Of a stretch of 64,000 nt of DNA, positions 53,930 to 64,000 are shown in pieces. The notes beneath the pieces were generated by a model. It did no database searches and had not been told where the DNA came from. It was given only the letters and a program-made list of their open reading frames with translations. Numbering within the stretch: position 1 is the stretch's first letter; the number at the start of each line of letters is the position of its first letter. Position numbers and translations under genes: made by a program. Location of the stretch: contig JABAKD010000028.1 of the NCBI GenBank assembly GCA_012845835.1, positions 14,856,563 through 14,920,562 on the forward strand. Direction: 5' to 3'. The stretch is from Undaria pinnatifida (Eukaryota > Sar > Phaeophyceae > Laminariales > Alariaceae).

Positions 53930-55645
53930 ACGAAATCATGAAACAGAGCACTTGCACTCCTGCTGTAAGTTCGTACGAGTGACCCCGAGACACTGCAACC
54001 CCTCCACTGCAACCCCCCAAAAGTGACCCCCCCCACTGTATCGTTGGTTTGCGGTTCTGTGCTGTTTACCCGACACTATACCACGCCGTACGATGTTGAC
54101 GTTACGAAACCGCAGTGAACCGCAACGTGAGGTTATCAATGCAGTTGATGCGCACGGAATCACACTGTATGATTAAAAACATCATCAAAACACACCGAAC
54201 CGCACCGTTCAATTACCACAAACACAAAATCGCGCTGAGGCTGAGGAGCCTTCAATCTCACTTAGCTTGGGAAAGTTAAGGTATGGTGAAGCGCAATGTT
54301 GACCGCGTGTAACCGAAACCGAAGGGCAAACCACCATACGATTTCGATCGGCACCGAATCGCACCGCAGCGAATTTGAACCCTTAAGAGCTGCACCAAAC
54401 TGCACTATTGTATCCCTCTTCGTGCCGAAACGCAATGAATCGCGCCGCGTTATTTCAAATATACAGACCGTATTGTGGAAAGCACTGACACCATGAAAAA
54501 ACTATTTATGTTCCACTAAAACAACTTTTTTATCATAGTGCTTTGTTGTTGAAGGGGGTTATTATTTGGTTGAAACCCCGGTGGGGAGGGTTATGGACGT
54601 GCCCTCACTCCAAAGGTAGGTTTTATCAGGTTTTCGGTTGTCACAACATATACTCGTACCAATACCTGGGTATGTCGTTGACGGGGTATACCTGCAATGT
54701 ATACAGATACAACGGGCATATGACATTTATCCCTGCATCCTCTGAGCACCAACCCCGCTGACCGAGGGTCTTCCCAGGGCCAATCACGGGACGAGACGCA
54801 CGCGGCAAAGATTGCCCCTCGGGGCAACCCCCTGACCGTAAAATGCGGAAGAAACCCCACCCTCCTTAGATAATACACCCCGTTACATGTGCACATCCAG
54901 TGGTATACGTTTTGGGTCGTTCGTCCACCGTCACTTTATCACCGGGGTACGTTGAACACCACAGTCTTTACCGAGGTGAGCCTGACAACAACGTGAAACC
55001 CCAAATTATCACACCAGCTTGCGGATACCATCCGTCCACAACGCTCACCTGTATGATATGGACACCAACACAGTTGCAACTGCTTTGCCCCATCAAAGTT
55101 GCTCAACGAGTCTGCGACCTGCTCCTGCGCCTTGAGCGACGATTACGTCGTTTGGTTCCAGGATTTACCCGCTCGCGTTAGCGGTACTGGTGTTACCGAT
55201 ACCACGTCTGCTACTCCTCATACCTTGCCAAAAGGTCACGACTACCGGCTGTACTACCGTTTGTCATTTTGTGGCCAGCGCAACACGAGCTGGAGAGCGA
55301 TTCGTGCGTATGTGCCGCGGCACTGTATACCCCTCCGCATCAGGCCCCCCGCAGGGCCGCCGAAGCAAAAATAAGCGACAACTGCAACAGACACACGGGA
55401 AAAATTCGACCTCTTCACAAAGGCGTCTATTCAATCGACACTTGAAACGTTATTTTTGCCAAAGGCACAAAAAGAAGGTGCCTGAACAAAAATTGTGCGT
55501 CCGGCGAGAAGGACTTGTTTCCAACAACAGGGATTATTCCTGTGGCAAGAAACGTTGCGCGGCGCGAGACTGCGTGATGTCGGGTCCCATAACCATAAGC
55601 GTGAGCCTTACCATCACCGTCATTAGGTGGAATGGAAAATGAAGC
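53930..55645. other. Intergenic sequence, no gene supported
   Basis: From 54030 to 54440 a loose 'gaaccgca(c/g)' motif recurs (accgcagtgaaccgcaac, accgaaccgcaccg, aatcgcaccg). The frames at 54900-55642 have no recognisable domains. Confidence 0.35.
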
Positions 55646-55649
55646 TGGT

Positions 55650-55960
55650 TTTGGACGAAAGATTCTCTCGTGTTAGCACACCGCTCTTTATCACACTCCT
55701 TGTTGCCCATAGCACTCCATCTGTTGTCGAGCCCCTCGCTATCACACCCCGATGTTACCACACCGTCTGCAAGCAGGCAGAGGTCTGAGCAACCGTTAGT
55801 ACCGTTAGCACACCCCCTCGTTAACACCCTCCCCAATTAGTACACCCCCTAGATGCGGGGCTACCGTGCATGGTGGCTATCACTAGGTATACGGCAGATA
55901 CACACCCCTCTATGACAGCACACCCAGTGATAACACATTTTAAAGTCAAAATATTATCGC
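55650..55960. repeat. Irregular 'gttagcacacc/gctatcacaccc' repeats
   Basis: About eight short motifs (gttagcacaccgct, gctatcacaccccg, gttagcacacccc, gataacacatt) are scattered over 300 bp. They resemble, in reverse complement, the GGCGTGATAGCC motifs inside the copia LTR. This may be a remnant of a related LTR. Confidence 0.45.
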
Positions 55961-55999
55961 CCATGTGTTTTTTCTTCCGTGTTATACGGTAGCCCCGCC

Positions 56000-57010
56000 G
56001 TACCCGTGGAGGGTTCGGCCCCATCCCTGGTTCATACATAATTTCTATCTCTGCAACACCGACACCCAGGGGACCAAAATCGAGTCCTACCGGGTCTACT
56101 CCGCCAAGCACGGTGTGGAAACCCCATGCCCAGCGGCCGATCGCTGATTGCCTAGGGCACGCAGAGCGAGCGAAACCCAGGGAGAATTGATTCCCGCCCC
56201 TGATTGACCCGCTCAGTCCCGTTGCTCATGGGGAGGATCGGGCCCCATCTCGGTTCAGACATGCCTCAGCATATGTGCAACTCCGACACCCCAGGGACGA
56301 AAATCGAGTCATGGCGGGCGCACACCGTCCCACACGGTGTGGAAATTGAACTCCACGGGCCGATCGCTGATTGGCTAGGGGCGCGTAGAGCCAGCGCAAC
56401 CGAGGAGGATAGGGTCCCGTCCCCGTTTGCCCCCCTCCGTCCCGTAGCACCTGGTTATGATGGGTCCCATCCCTGTTCAGATATCTTTCTATTTCTCTAC
56501 CAAAACACCCCGGGGACGAAAACTAGTTATGCTGTGGCCACACCGCCCCGCCCGCTGGGAAAATTCAGTTCCGAGGGCCGATCGCTGATTGACTGGGGCG
56601 TGTAGAGCGAGCGCAACCGGGGGAGGATTACCGGAAACGCGAACATCGACTTGTCCCGAGTCTACATCGCCCCGCACGTTGTTGAAACTCTAATCGCACA
56701 GGCCGATCAATGATTGGCAGAGGCACGCGCAGTGAGGGCTAACCTTAACCCTAGCCCGGTTCACTACCCCCGGTCCCGTCACACCCGGGGATGGTTGTCC
56801 AACACCCCCGGTGCCGACATCATATCATATCGCTACATCTCCAACACCCCAGGGACGAAAAAAATAGAACTCCCCTGGGTCGACGCCGCCCCGCACGGTG
56901 TAGAAGCTCCACTCCCGCTAGCCGACCGCTGATTAGCCGGGCCGAAAAGAGCGAGCCCAACCTGGGGAGGATAGGGACTCATCTCCGTTTCAAAATTTCC
57001 TCCATATCAC
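56000..57010. repeat. Satellite-like cluster B, ~215-bp units
   Basis: Five diverged units with 'ggccgatcgctgattg' or variants at 56138, 56361, 56577, 56700 and 56920. They also carry 'caactccgacaccccaggga' (56278 and variants) and 'cgccgcaccccg / gccccgcacggtgt' blocks. Same family and orientation as cluster A (37640-38879). Spacing is about 220 bp except for one short 123-bp unit. Confidence 0.8.
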
Positions 57011-57979
57011 TACAACTCCGACACCTCGGGGATGCTCCGACACCACGGAGATGTAAATCCTCGGGGAACAGCGCAACCAGCGCCAGAAGAGTTGGCTGTT
57101 TTTGTGCGTGGACAGGACCCGTCGGAACTGACCTGGGTGCCGTTTACGTTTGGTGCGGTGGATAACCGTGACCGAAAATTATTCAGACTCACTGACATAA
57201 ACATAAACAAACAGATAAGCTAGTTCAAGGCACCGTACCCTCGTATGCAATCAGATATAAAAATTATTGTTTTCCTTGGAAAACAAGAAAAAAAGGATCG
57301 CGCTGCGCGCTTCGCGCGCTTCATTTCAATCCAGTTTAAACGAACTTTCCGGACGTGATCCGCGTCGCGCACCTTGCCGCTTCACTTATTACCCCAGACC
57401 TCTCAAGCCAGACGTGATTTGATGGAATAAGCAGCCACCATTCTCATTGGTACGTGATCAGTTGATGGCTTTGAGCGATCCTGTTGTGCGGGTTTCACCC
57501 AAAAAAACACAAATCCTGGAAAACGCTCTGGGGACAACCTGAAAAGCAAGAAAACATATGTTAAAAATGTCTACTCCCATCGCTAATGGCTGTATGGTCA
57601 CCTCACGACAATGAAATACCATGTAGACTACGGTCTGGAATATTGTGTGCTGCACTTACTGTATCCTGCCACGAAAAATCCATCGTACTCATAATATGTA
57701 CAAGATTCCCCTGCGGGAAGTGTCTATAATATAGGCTATGCACGTGTATGGCATTTAACAGAGAAGGACGTTCCGAAAAACGATTTACTGTACATACATC
57801 AGGCAAAACGGAAGCGTGTTCATACGACAGCCAGCGCTTACTACGTGCCAAGCTTATTGAAGAACGTGGCTCCTGCCAGAGGAACGTTCCTAACCCTATA
57901 TACTACGTTGGACACACATCAGCCAAAATCACACATGCCCAAAAGATGGCAGCGTGTAAAAAGGGAACAAAAATACACC
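57011..57979. other. No feature recognised
   Basis: Includes a GC-palindromic patch (gcgctgcgcgcttcgcgcgc, 57300-57319). No gene is supported. Confidence 0.35.
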
Positions 57980-58065
57980 AGATGTGAGATGGAAGATTTC
58001 GTCCAAACTCGGCTTCGCACGCTGTGTGCAATACTTCCATCGCGCGTGCTATTTGCGAGAGGATA
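57980..58065 (-). mobile_element. Element U family core, diverged partial copy
   Basis: 'agatgtgagatggaagattt', 'cgtccaaactcggcttcgca' and 'gctgtgtgcaatacttccat' followed by 'cgcgcg' align with the box and its 3' neighbour in the other minus-strand copies. It ends before the 'tgtgtcctcatt' block. Confidence 0.55.
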
Positions 58066-58385
58066 ACGAAAAAGATCGACAAAACAACCTGTCGAGGTAC
58101 GTTCCGAGAACAATCTACATACATCAGGCCAAAATGAAGCTGCTGCTAGTGTCGCTATTGTTGCTGCTGCTGGTATCCTGCTGAGGGCTCGCCACTCCTA
58201 GCTGCACGTTCGAAATTGCGGTCCCGCCGAAAAACTTCGGCAAAATCTGGCCTTGCCATTCTGTCGGGTTGGGTCCTTGGTCATGGCTGCTACTGCTGCT
58301 GGGGTACCGTTGTGTGCTCGTGGTGCTATACCGCTTGACGGTCGGGCACAGCGTGATGGGTTCCTCGATGTTTGCCTGAGAGATG
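58066..58385. other. No gene supported
   Basis: A 16-codon frame (58134-58184) reads like a signal peptide (MKLLLVSLLLLLLVSC) but stops at once in a CTG-rich run. Confidence 0.3.
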
Positions 58386-58620
58386 CTTTGCTCTGCTCTT
58401 GAAATGTTCTATGCAGGTTTCTTGAAAAAATCATACAATGAACTGCACGGCGGACGTGGTTTAGCGGCCAAAAACCCTATTCTATACACTTTTCTTGAGA
58501 AAAAACATACAATGAACGGCACGGCGGACGTGGTTTAGCGGCCACAAACCCTATTCCATACAGCTTTCATGCAAAAAATGCACGATGTACTGCACAGTTG
58601 ACGTGGTTCAGGGCCCGAAA
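58386..58620. repeat. Three-unit tandem repeat (~78 bp)
   Basis: 'catacaatgaac.gcacggcg' + 'gacgtggtttagcggcca' + 'aaaccctattc.atac' occurs at 58431 and 58509. A more diverged third unit ('gcacagttgacgtggttcag') lies near 58590. Confidence 0.88.
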
Positions 58621-59369
58621 AACAATCGTCCAGGCGTGAAACAAGAAGTACCCGCGTACTCGTTACTCGCAAATCTGCGGGTACTCAGGTCTCGACATGC
58701 TCACCAGTTTTAAAATAATACTCTAACTCGTGACCAATATTAACAAAGGGAATTTGTACTCGCGAGTAGCCTGTTTTTTTTCGCAAAGGGGCACAGTCTT
58801 TTCTTACACAGCAGTCGCAGTAGCATTGGCCTGCTGTACACATCAGAAAAAATATGCTCGAGCGCAACAACACAGCAGTCGAAAAAATATTTTTTGCACC
58901 CAATTGCTTGCACGCCGGTTGGTTGTACGAAAGTCGCAATTGCGACAATCGTATGCTATGCACAGAATTCCAGCATATTTTGCAGTCTGATCAATACACC
59001 ACCGTGCTCCTGGTGTTTCAGACCATGGTGATCGACCTTACACGCGACATTAAACGTACTCGCCTATTTCGCCGGTGGAGGAGATTTTCTTTTACGGTTA
59101 GCGGTAGGGTTATGTCATCTTAGGGTCATGCCATCGTCCTTTTGTCTGTCTGATATTCGGACATGATGAGGGCCCATTTCCATTCAATTCTTGGGCCCAT
59201 TGAAGATCTGAACGATCGGTTTGTGTACCTACCAGGCATGTGGCAATCGATCTGGAAACCTCGTTTGAAACAGCACAAGGGTCATCAGATGTCTGGGAAA
59301 TCTGTCGACCCTCAATCGCATTTTCTCCTGCTTGAAAACTGCCGGCTACCCGTTCTATCCAAACCGCAG
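58621..59369. other. No feature recognised upstream of the beta-helix exons
   Basis: Its end forms the acceptor (ctatccaaaccgcag) of the next exon. No additional exon is recognised. Confidence 0.35.
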
Positions 59370-59450
59370 GTGCCATCCATGTGAAGACCACCGACATACA
59401 AGTCGATGGCGAATCATACTATGAGAACAACGCAGCAAATTCAAGCGGAG
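59370..59450 (+). CDS. Beta-helix module exon (81 bp)
   Basis: Acceptor ...aaaccgcag before it and donor GGAG|gtgaat after it; split Gly codon at both ends (phase 1). It encodes AIHVKTTDIQVDGESYYENN plus AANSSGG, one beta-helix rung. The length of exactly 81 bp equals the exon at 53121. Same gene or fragment as the exon 383 bp downstream. Confidence 0.68.
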
Positions 59451-59832
59451 GTGAATACGAACAATCCTACGTAATACCGTACCATATAGCAATGTCCGAC
59501 TTGACTGCAAAAAATCTGTTGCAAATCGGCCCTAAGGACTGCCCTACATATTGCGCGTCATATGTTGGATTGAGGGTCTCCTTGACAGGGAAACTGCGTG
59601 CTCCTAAGCGCATCCCAGGATTTGTCCGTTTGGAGTTGACTTACTCCAAACGTGGGTGCGACTTACTCCCGATGTGTGCCGAAATTTGTTCGGCACATCT
59701 TCGGCTCTCGTTCTGTTCGGGCTTCCATGGCTGTCCAAAGCACGGTTGACGGTGTCTACGAGCGACCATAAGAAAATTACAATGTATTCTCGCTAGTCGA
59801 ATTTAATATTTTGTTATCATCACTGCCTTCAG

Positions 59833-59910
59833 GTGCCATCTACGCCATCGACTCGAACATCCACGTGGATGGCTCCAACGTCTTTGGCAGTAACTCTGCT
59901 TTCAGGGGAG
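59833..59910 (+). CDS. Beta-helix module exon (78 bp)
   Basis: Acceptor atcatcactgccttcag, donor GGAG|gtgagg. It encodes AIYAIDSNIHVDGSNVFGSN plus SAFRGG in the same phase. The preceding ~90 bp and the following ~20 bp of putative intron are also similar to those around the exon at 53121 (gtc..a.c..tcgac..cgt.tacgagc; gtgagg..aaccttc), so the intron-exon unit was duplicated together. Confidence 0.7.
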
Positions 59911-60240
59911 GTGAGGAAAACCTTCGCAACCGTCAGCATTTTGATCGTGTGAGGAAGCCTTCGGAACGGGTGCGCATACCTCAACCTATATCTCAAACAA
60001 AATCTTCAGCTTCCGTCACGTCGCTTAAACAGAGCAAGTCGCCAAGACCGACCATATCACATGGTAGGGACGGGGTGCTTTTGGTCGAAACCGATATGTT
60101 GAATCGCTCTTCCAACGATGCCAACCAATCCTACTATTCTCAGCTCCGGGAAAAATGTCTCCACCTTCGGAGGTTTGGCGATATCGCCAAGATGCAATAA
60201 TATGGAATGGTCTCAATCTCAATCCGTACTTAGTTGCGCC
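59911..60240. other. Putative intron or intergenic sequence
   Basis: Follows the donor at 59911. No further module exon is seen before the LINE-B remnant, whose 3' end is near 60620. Confidence 0.35.
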
Positions 60241-60260
60241 ACGTCCATCAGAAACGCCCC

Positions 60261-60326
60261 TCAGGGTTAGGGTTATGGGTAAGGGTTAGGGTTATGGGTT
60301 AGGATTAGGGTTATGGGTTAGGGTTC
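60261..60326. repeat. Interstitial telomere-type repeats (TTAGGG)
   Basis: About nine TTAGGG or one-base variants (GGGTTAGGGTTATGGGT pattern) over ~65 bp. Shorter runs of the same type occur at 1120-1155, 7798, 8136, 14360, 14487, 46883 and 60262. Confidence 0.9.
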
Positions 60327-60619
60327 GTGCCGCCACGATACATCAAACTATTCAGCACTGGACAAGAAACCATTGCCAAGTTTGTCAATGTATGGGGGTA
60401 ATTTGTTGGACTCAAGGTCGTTGAGGCTCCACCGAAAAAAATCATACCGAATGAGAAACAAAAAACACATTGTAACGTGGTGATTTGCCAAGAGACAATC
60501 GCTGGATATGATAACGATTGAGAGGTACGATTGCGTGAGACAGGGATAATCCGTGAGGTAGAAGTCTGACATAACCACCTTGACGACGTTCCTGCGGGGG
60601 AGGGGGGGGGGGGCATCGT

Positions 60620-63600
60620 ACTCTTTTGTTGCTGGCCTCAGTCATTTGACCATTGACCACGCATCCCTTTGGAGACGGGGCGCCGTTCCTACTTTTAATA
60701 ATCACACCTCCAGCATTTGAGCGCTCATTACGATTTTCCAAACATCACACAAAATAAAAGCCGGTTGCTTATCGTATCCTTGTCCTGTTTCGCGGTTCGC
60801 GGCCACCATCTATCTCCTAGGATAGCGATCGTTTTTCCCCTACTCTCGAGTCTACCAAAAAACTCTTCCATGTCACATTCGTCTAATTTCTTCATCTCTT
60901 GCACATGCCGTGCCTCCTTGGATATTTCACTTTCTCCTACTATGTGAGTCCTGCGCTCTATTATTATGCCATACGGGCACATATGTGCATCCAATTCACC
61001 CTCTTCTCAACTACTGTTTTCCATTCCTTCTGGTAGGTCCAAGTCCCCCGCACGAAATCGCAGTTTCAGCTTTTTCAAGGCCCCATTGGGCCGTAAAAAA
61101 GCTGTTTTCATTGCAAAATGTCCGTCAACCCCATTTATAATCTCCATTAGCAAGGATTTTCCCTCTTTCACCTTATTTCGTAGATCTAGCCTTACCCCTT
61201 CTTCTATTTGTTTCTTTGCTGTTTCCTAGTACCCGCCAACCTTGTCTACAGACAATACCTCTCTTTGGTTTCCTCCTAAATACCTCCATATTTTTCTCGA
61301 CTGCATTATCCCGTCTTATTTCACCTCGACCTTTCGCATTTTTCTCCATTACAGCCCCATCAGCTGTGGCTGGCAACATATTTACGGACATATTCCTCTA
61401 TTTCCATTGCTAATTCAACTTTCTTACGTTTTTGTTTCATGTGGGTACATTTCTAGTCCTTCTCTTAATACGAAATTACTCATCGTTCTTGGGCGTCCTG
61501 GTACATTTCTAGCTGCTGTCATTTGCACTGTTTGCAGTTGTGTTACGACCTTCGCGTTCCCTTCCCATACTTCGCCTGCATACTCTAACTTTGGTACAAT
61601 CACATTAATCAGAATACATATACATTAATCTTAGGTTCAAGGGGCGTGTCCGGTAGGATCGCGTACATCTTGCCTATTTCTGATTTACCCTTTCCTTTTA
61701 CTTTCGCTATGTGTTCATCCTCCAAGAGAACTCCTTTGAGATATCTACGCCAAGGTACGCAAACCGGTCAACGATCTCTAGGTCATCTTCTCCCCACTCC
61801 CTTTAAGTTTTACCGGATTCACGTTATCTAATCATCCTCGTTACATGCAGCTATCATACTGCGCACGTTTTTACGTTAGCTGTCACTCTCTATTTCTTAC
61901 TGTACGCTCTAGTGCCTCTTCTATCTAGCAATTCTTCTGGTGTTTCTGATATCCCCACGATTTTTTCCGCAAAGATCAACCGGAACGCCGTATCTTCCCG
62001 CATCGTGACTCCTTGATTTGATAAAATGACAGCAACTATCATGTCGTCAATATGTACCTTGAATAGATTGGGTGATAGTGTACATCCCTGTGCAACTCCT
62101 TGTACAATATCAACATAATTGGATATTTTCCCTTCCGACGTCACCGCACAACTCGTTCATTTCTCCGTCGTTTTCATCATCATTCTCCACGTCGTCTCTT
62201 CTCTGATTCCAATTCCCCACAAATCTTTCCACAACTTATTCCTGCATACCGTATTGTATGTCGTCTGTACATCTAGGAAGAAACAGTACGTCGTTAGTCC
62301 AGCGTCTTACCTTTAATTATACTACCTGATGTGTACGTACAGTACACATGGTCTACGCAGATACTCTGCTTGCCCTTCACTTATATTTTTCGCCTCCGAC
62401 ATTGTTCCAATTACATCGTTAAAAATCTCACAGATGCTTCATTTAAGGTGCTTCATATCGTCATCCCTGGGTAGTTATCCGGGTCAGTCTTATCTCCTCT
62501 CTTGATCATATTTACTAAAGCTCCTTCTCTCCACCTCATAGGCGCGTACTCGTTTTCCATATCCAATTATTCAACCTAACCATCATCATACCTTCTCCCG
62601 CGTACTTCATAAATTCATTCACTATTTCATATTCCATCACTTCCTCTCTATTCTTGAGTTGAACTGGGCTCTGTTTTTCTTCTCCTGTGAACCCTCTCTG
62701 TGACCCATCTGAATCACTGTCTCCCTTTCTGAAGCACCTACGTTCACCTCTGCCCACGCGGTGATTTCCTTCTCGAATTCTGCGTCGAACGTTTCGTTGG
62801 CTGTGGGGGTTTCTAGCTTGCAGTAATGCTCCCAAGCACTTCCATCTTATCGTCGAGCTACTAACCATTTTTCCGTTTTGTGCTATGAACGTAATCATCC
62901 TCGTGTCTGCCTCGTCAGCTTGTTGCCCCAGTATCCCTTTAATCTCTACCAAAACCTGCTGCATCCTGCCGTCGAAATCTTCGTTTGTTGAACAAATTAC
63001 GTACTTCCATAATCCCTTCTTCTCGACCATGCCTTTTACTTTCTTTCTAGCCGTAGCATACTCCTCCCATGCTGCTGTACTTAGTTTAATCGATGTTCAC
63101 CTTTCGTGCGCCCCTCTCCTGACTCCTATGGCCGCTATACTACCTCGTTCTACAATGTTACCAGCCTGTTGCAATTATCACCTTCTTCCCCATTACTGTA
63201 CTTGCTGTGGTTTTTGACAACAAACAGTTACTACTGTTCTCATGCTTCTAAAATCCTGTCTCCTGCACTATCTTGTTCCGTCTAGTTCTCTGTTTCATCT
63301 ATTATTTTCAACAGCTCCGAAAACCGTTCTGCATGCTTGACCATATGTTCTTGGGATTCTTGCTGTTTTTCTTCGACTTCTTGTTCATCTATTCCCCATT
63401 TGTACAATTTCCTACCGCGTCTATTCTTGACAACTCTCTCCTGTTGACTCTGTGTCAATATCAGACATGTGTCAGTATTTCCTACGTCCGCTGCGCATAC
63501 AACACGAAGTTGCGTTTCCTCAACATATCCATATTCTATCACTATGAAGTCAAGGAAGGATATTTCTCCCTTTGGCATGAAAAGCCTAGTCCATTGTGGC

Positions 63601-64000
63601 TCTGTCTTTTCACTGTATCGTTCAACATATTCCTTTCGTTGCTCTTGAAGAATCCCAACATATCTGCATCATTATTCTTCCTTGTTACGTGCCATATTGT
63701 CCAATCTTATAATTTGGCGTGCTTGCCTTTCCGATTCTTGTGAATTAAAATCTCCCACACTACCTTTGCATTTGCATACATTTGTAGATCTACTGCTATC
63801 TCTTCGAGCTTCGTGTTTATCTCTTTACCGCACTCTTCGACTCTGGGGGCATGTACATGTTTTCTACGACAAAAGGCCTCGCTCTTCTCTCCCCTGGTAC
63901 CTTAACCTATATGCTTTCGTCATATTTTTTGTCTTTCGATCACCTCTATTATGCCACTCACGGCTTCTATGGCTAGGAACGCTACTCCTCCCGCCCCTGC
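60620..64000 (-). pseudogene. Decayed LINE-B (endonuclease, reverse transcriptase, C-terminal region), truncated by window end
   Basis: A second non-LTR retrotransposon on the minus strand, broken by many stops and frameshifts. From its 5' side: endonuclease remnants (GAGGVAFLAIEAVSG at 63955-64000; DFIVIEYGYVEETQL with AADVGNTD at 63460-63560), then a linker frame (62536-63030). The RT start is WREGALVNMIKRGDKTDPDNY (about 62480-62545, shifted frame). A catalytic block YCFFLDVQTTYNTV lies near 62270, QGVAQGCTLSPNLFKVHIDD at 62040-62100, and FAEK-IVGISETPEELL near 61950. The usual FADD active site is altered there. Further down come the C-terminal LEYAGEVWEGNAKVV block (about 61560) and TIAILGDRWWPRTAKQ (60780-60830). 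Old and inactive; clearly different from LINE-A in sequence. Confidence 0.85.

Noticed and set aside
58134-58184. Signal-peptide-like micro-ORF MKLLLVSLLLLLLVSC
   Set aside because: Sixteen codons in a CTG-rich stretch. No convincing downstream exon, although a gtatcc donor-like site exists.

Overview
This window is eukaryotic nuclear DNA. It is almost entirely intergenic or intronic sequence filled with transposable elements and simple, tandem and dispersed repeats. No bacterial gene organisation is visible: no operons, no ribosome-binding-site spacing and no RNA operons. Three clues suggest a brown alga or related stramenopile, which is an inference. Interstitial telomere repeats are of the TTAGGG type. 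Short exons flanked by GT/AG sites encode right-handed beta-helix modules with an AIYAIDSxIxVDG pattern, as in the large 'polymorphic outer membrane protein-like' families of brown algae. The retroelement coding remnants (LINE, Ty1/copia, Ty3/gypsy) resemble those I associate with such genomes.

Layout. 1-2435: dispersed repeats carrying two inverted-repeat elements, a 303-bp element with 42-bp perfect terminal inverted repeats (TIRs) and a ~700-bp TIR element. 2436-6340: a non-LTR retrotransposon (LINE-A) with endonuclease and reverse transcriptase, split by one frameshift in the endonuclease, followed by a duplicated 3' tail. 7530-8200: a two-unit tandem repeat. 8307-9326: a ~1 kb (TTG)n tract. 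9473-10348: an 876-bp element with direct-repeat ends and a 6-bp target duplication; its empty site is preserved at positions 29-34. 11.2-18.4 kb: minisatellites, TAG/telomeric repeats, a broken coiled-coil ORF and a broken Ty3/gypsy integrase. 22.6-24.9 kb: tRNA-like tandem units, (CAA)40 and a pair of CAA-tailed SINE-like elements. 27.66-29.88 kb: a tandem array of the same C-rich element family found at 9.5 kb. 30.16-30.64 kb: signal peptide plus the first exon of a beta-helix protein. 37.64-38.88 and 56.0-57.0 kb: two clusters of a ~215-bp satellite-like family. 38880-46838: a full Ty1/copia element on the minus strand with nearly identical 504-bp LTRs. 53.1 and 59.4-59.9 kb: three further beta-helix module exons. 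60.6-64.0 kb: a heavily decayed second LINE (LINE-B, minus strand) running off the end.

The only host gene I can support is the beta-helix protein. Its visible pieces share phase-1 intron boundaries and could be one very long gene or several fragments. The most novel material is a family of non-autonomous repeats present about ten times in 64 kb. It is recognisable by a conserved box containing a short reading frame that begins MSFDEIFDLTAGVYF. One copy is flanked by a 16-bp target-site duplication and another sits in a site whose empty version is also in the window.
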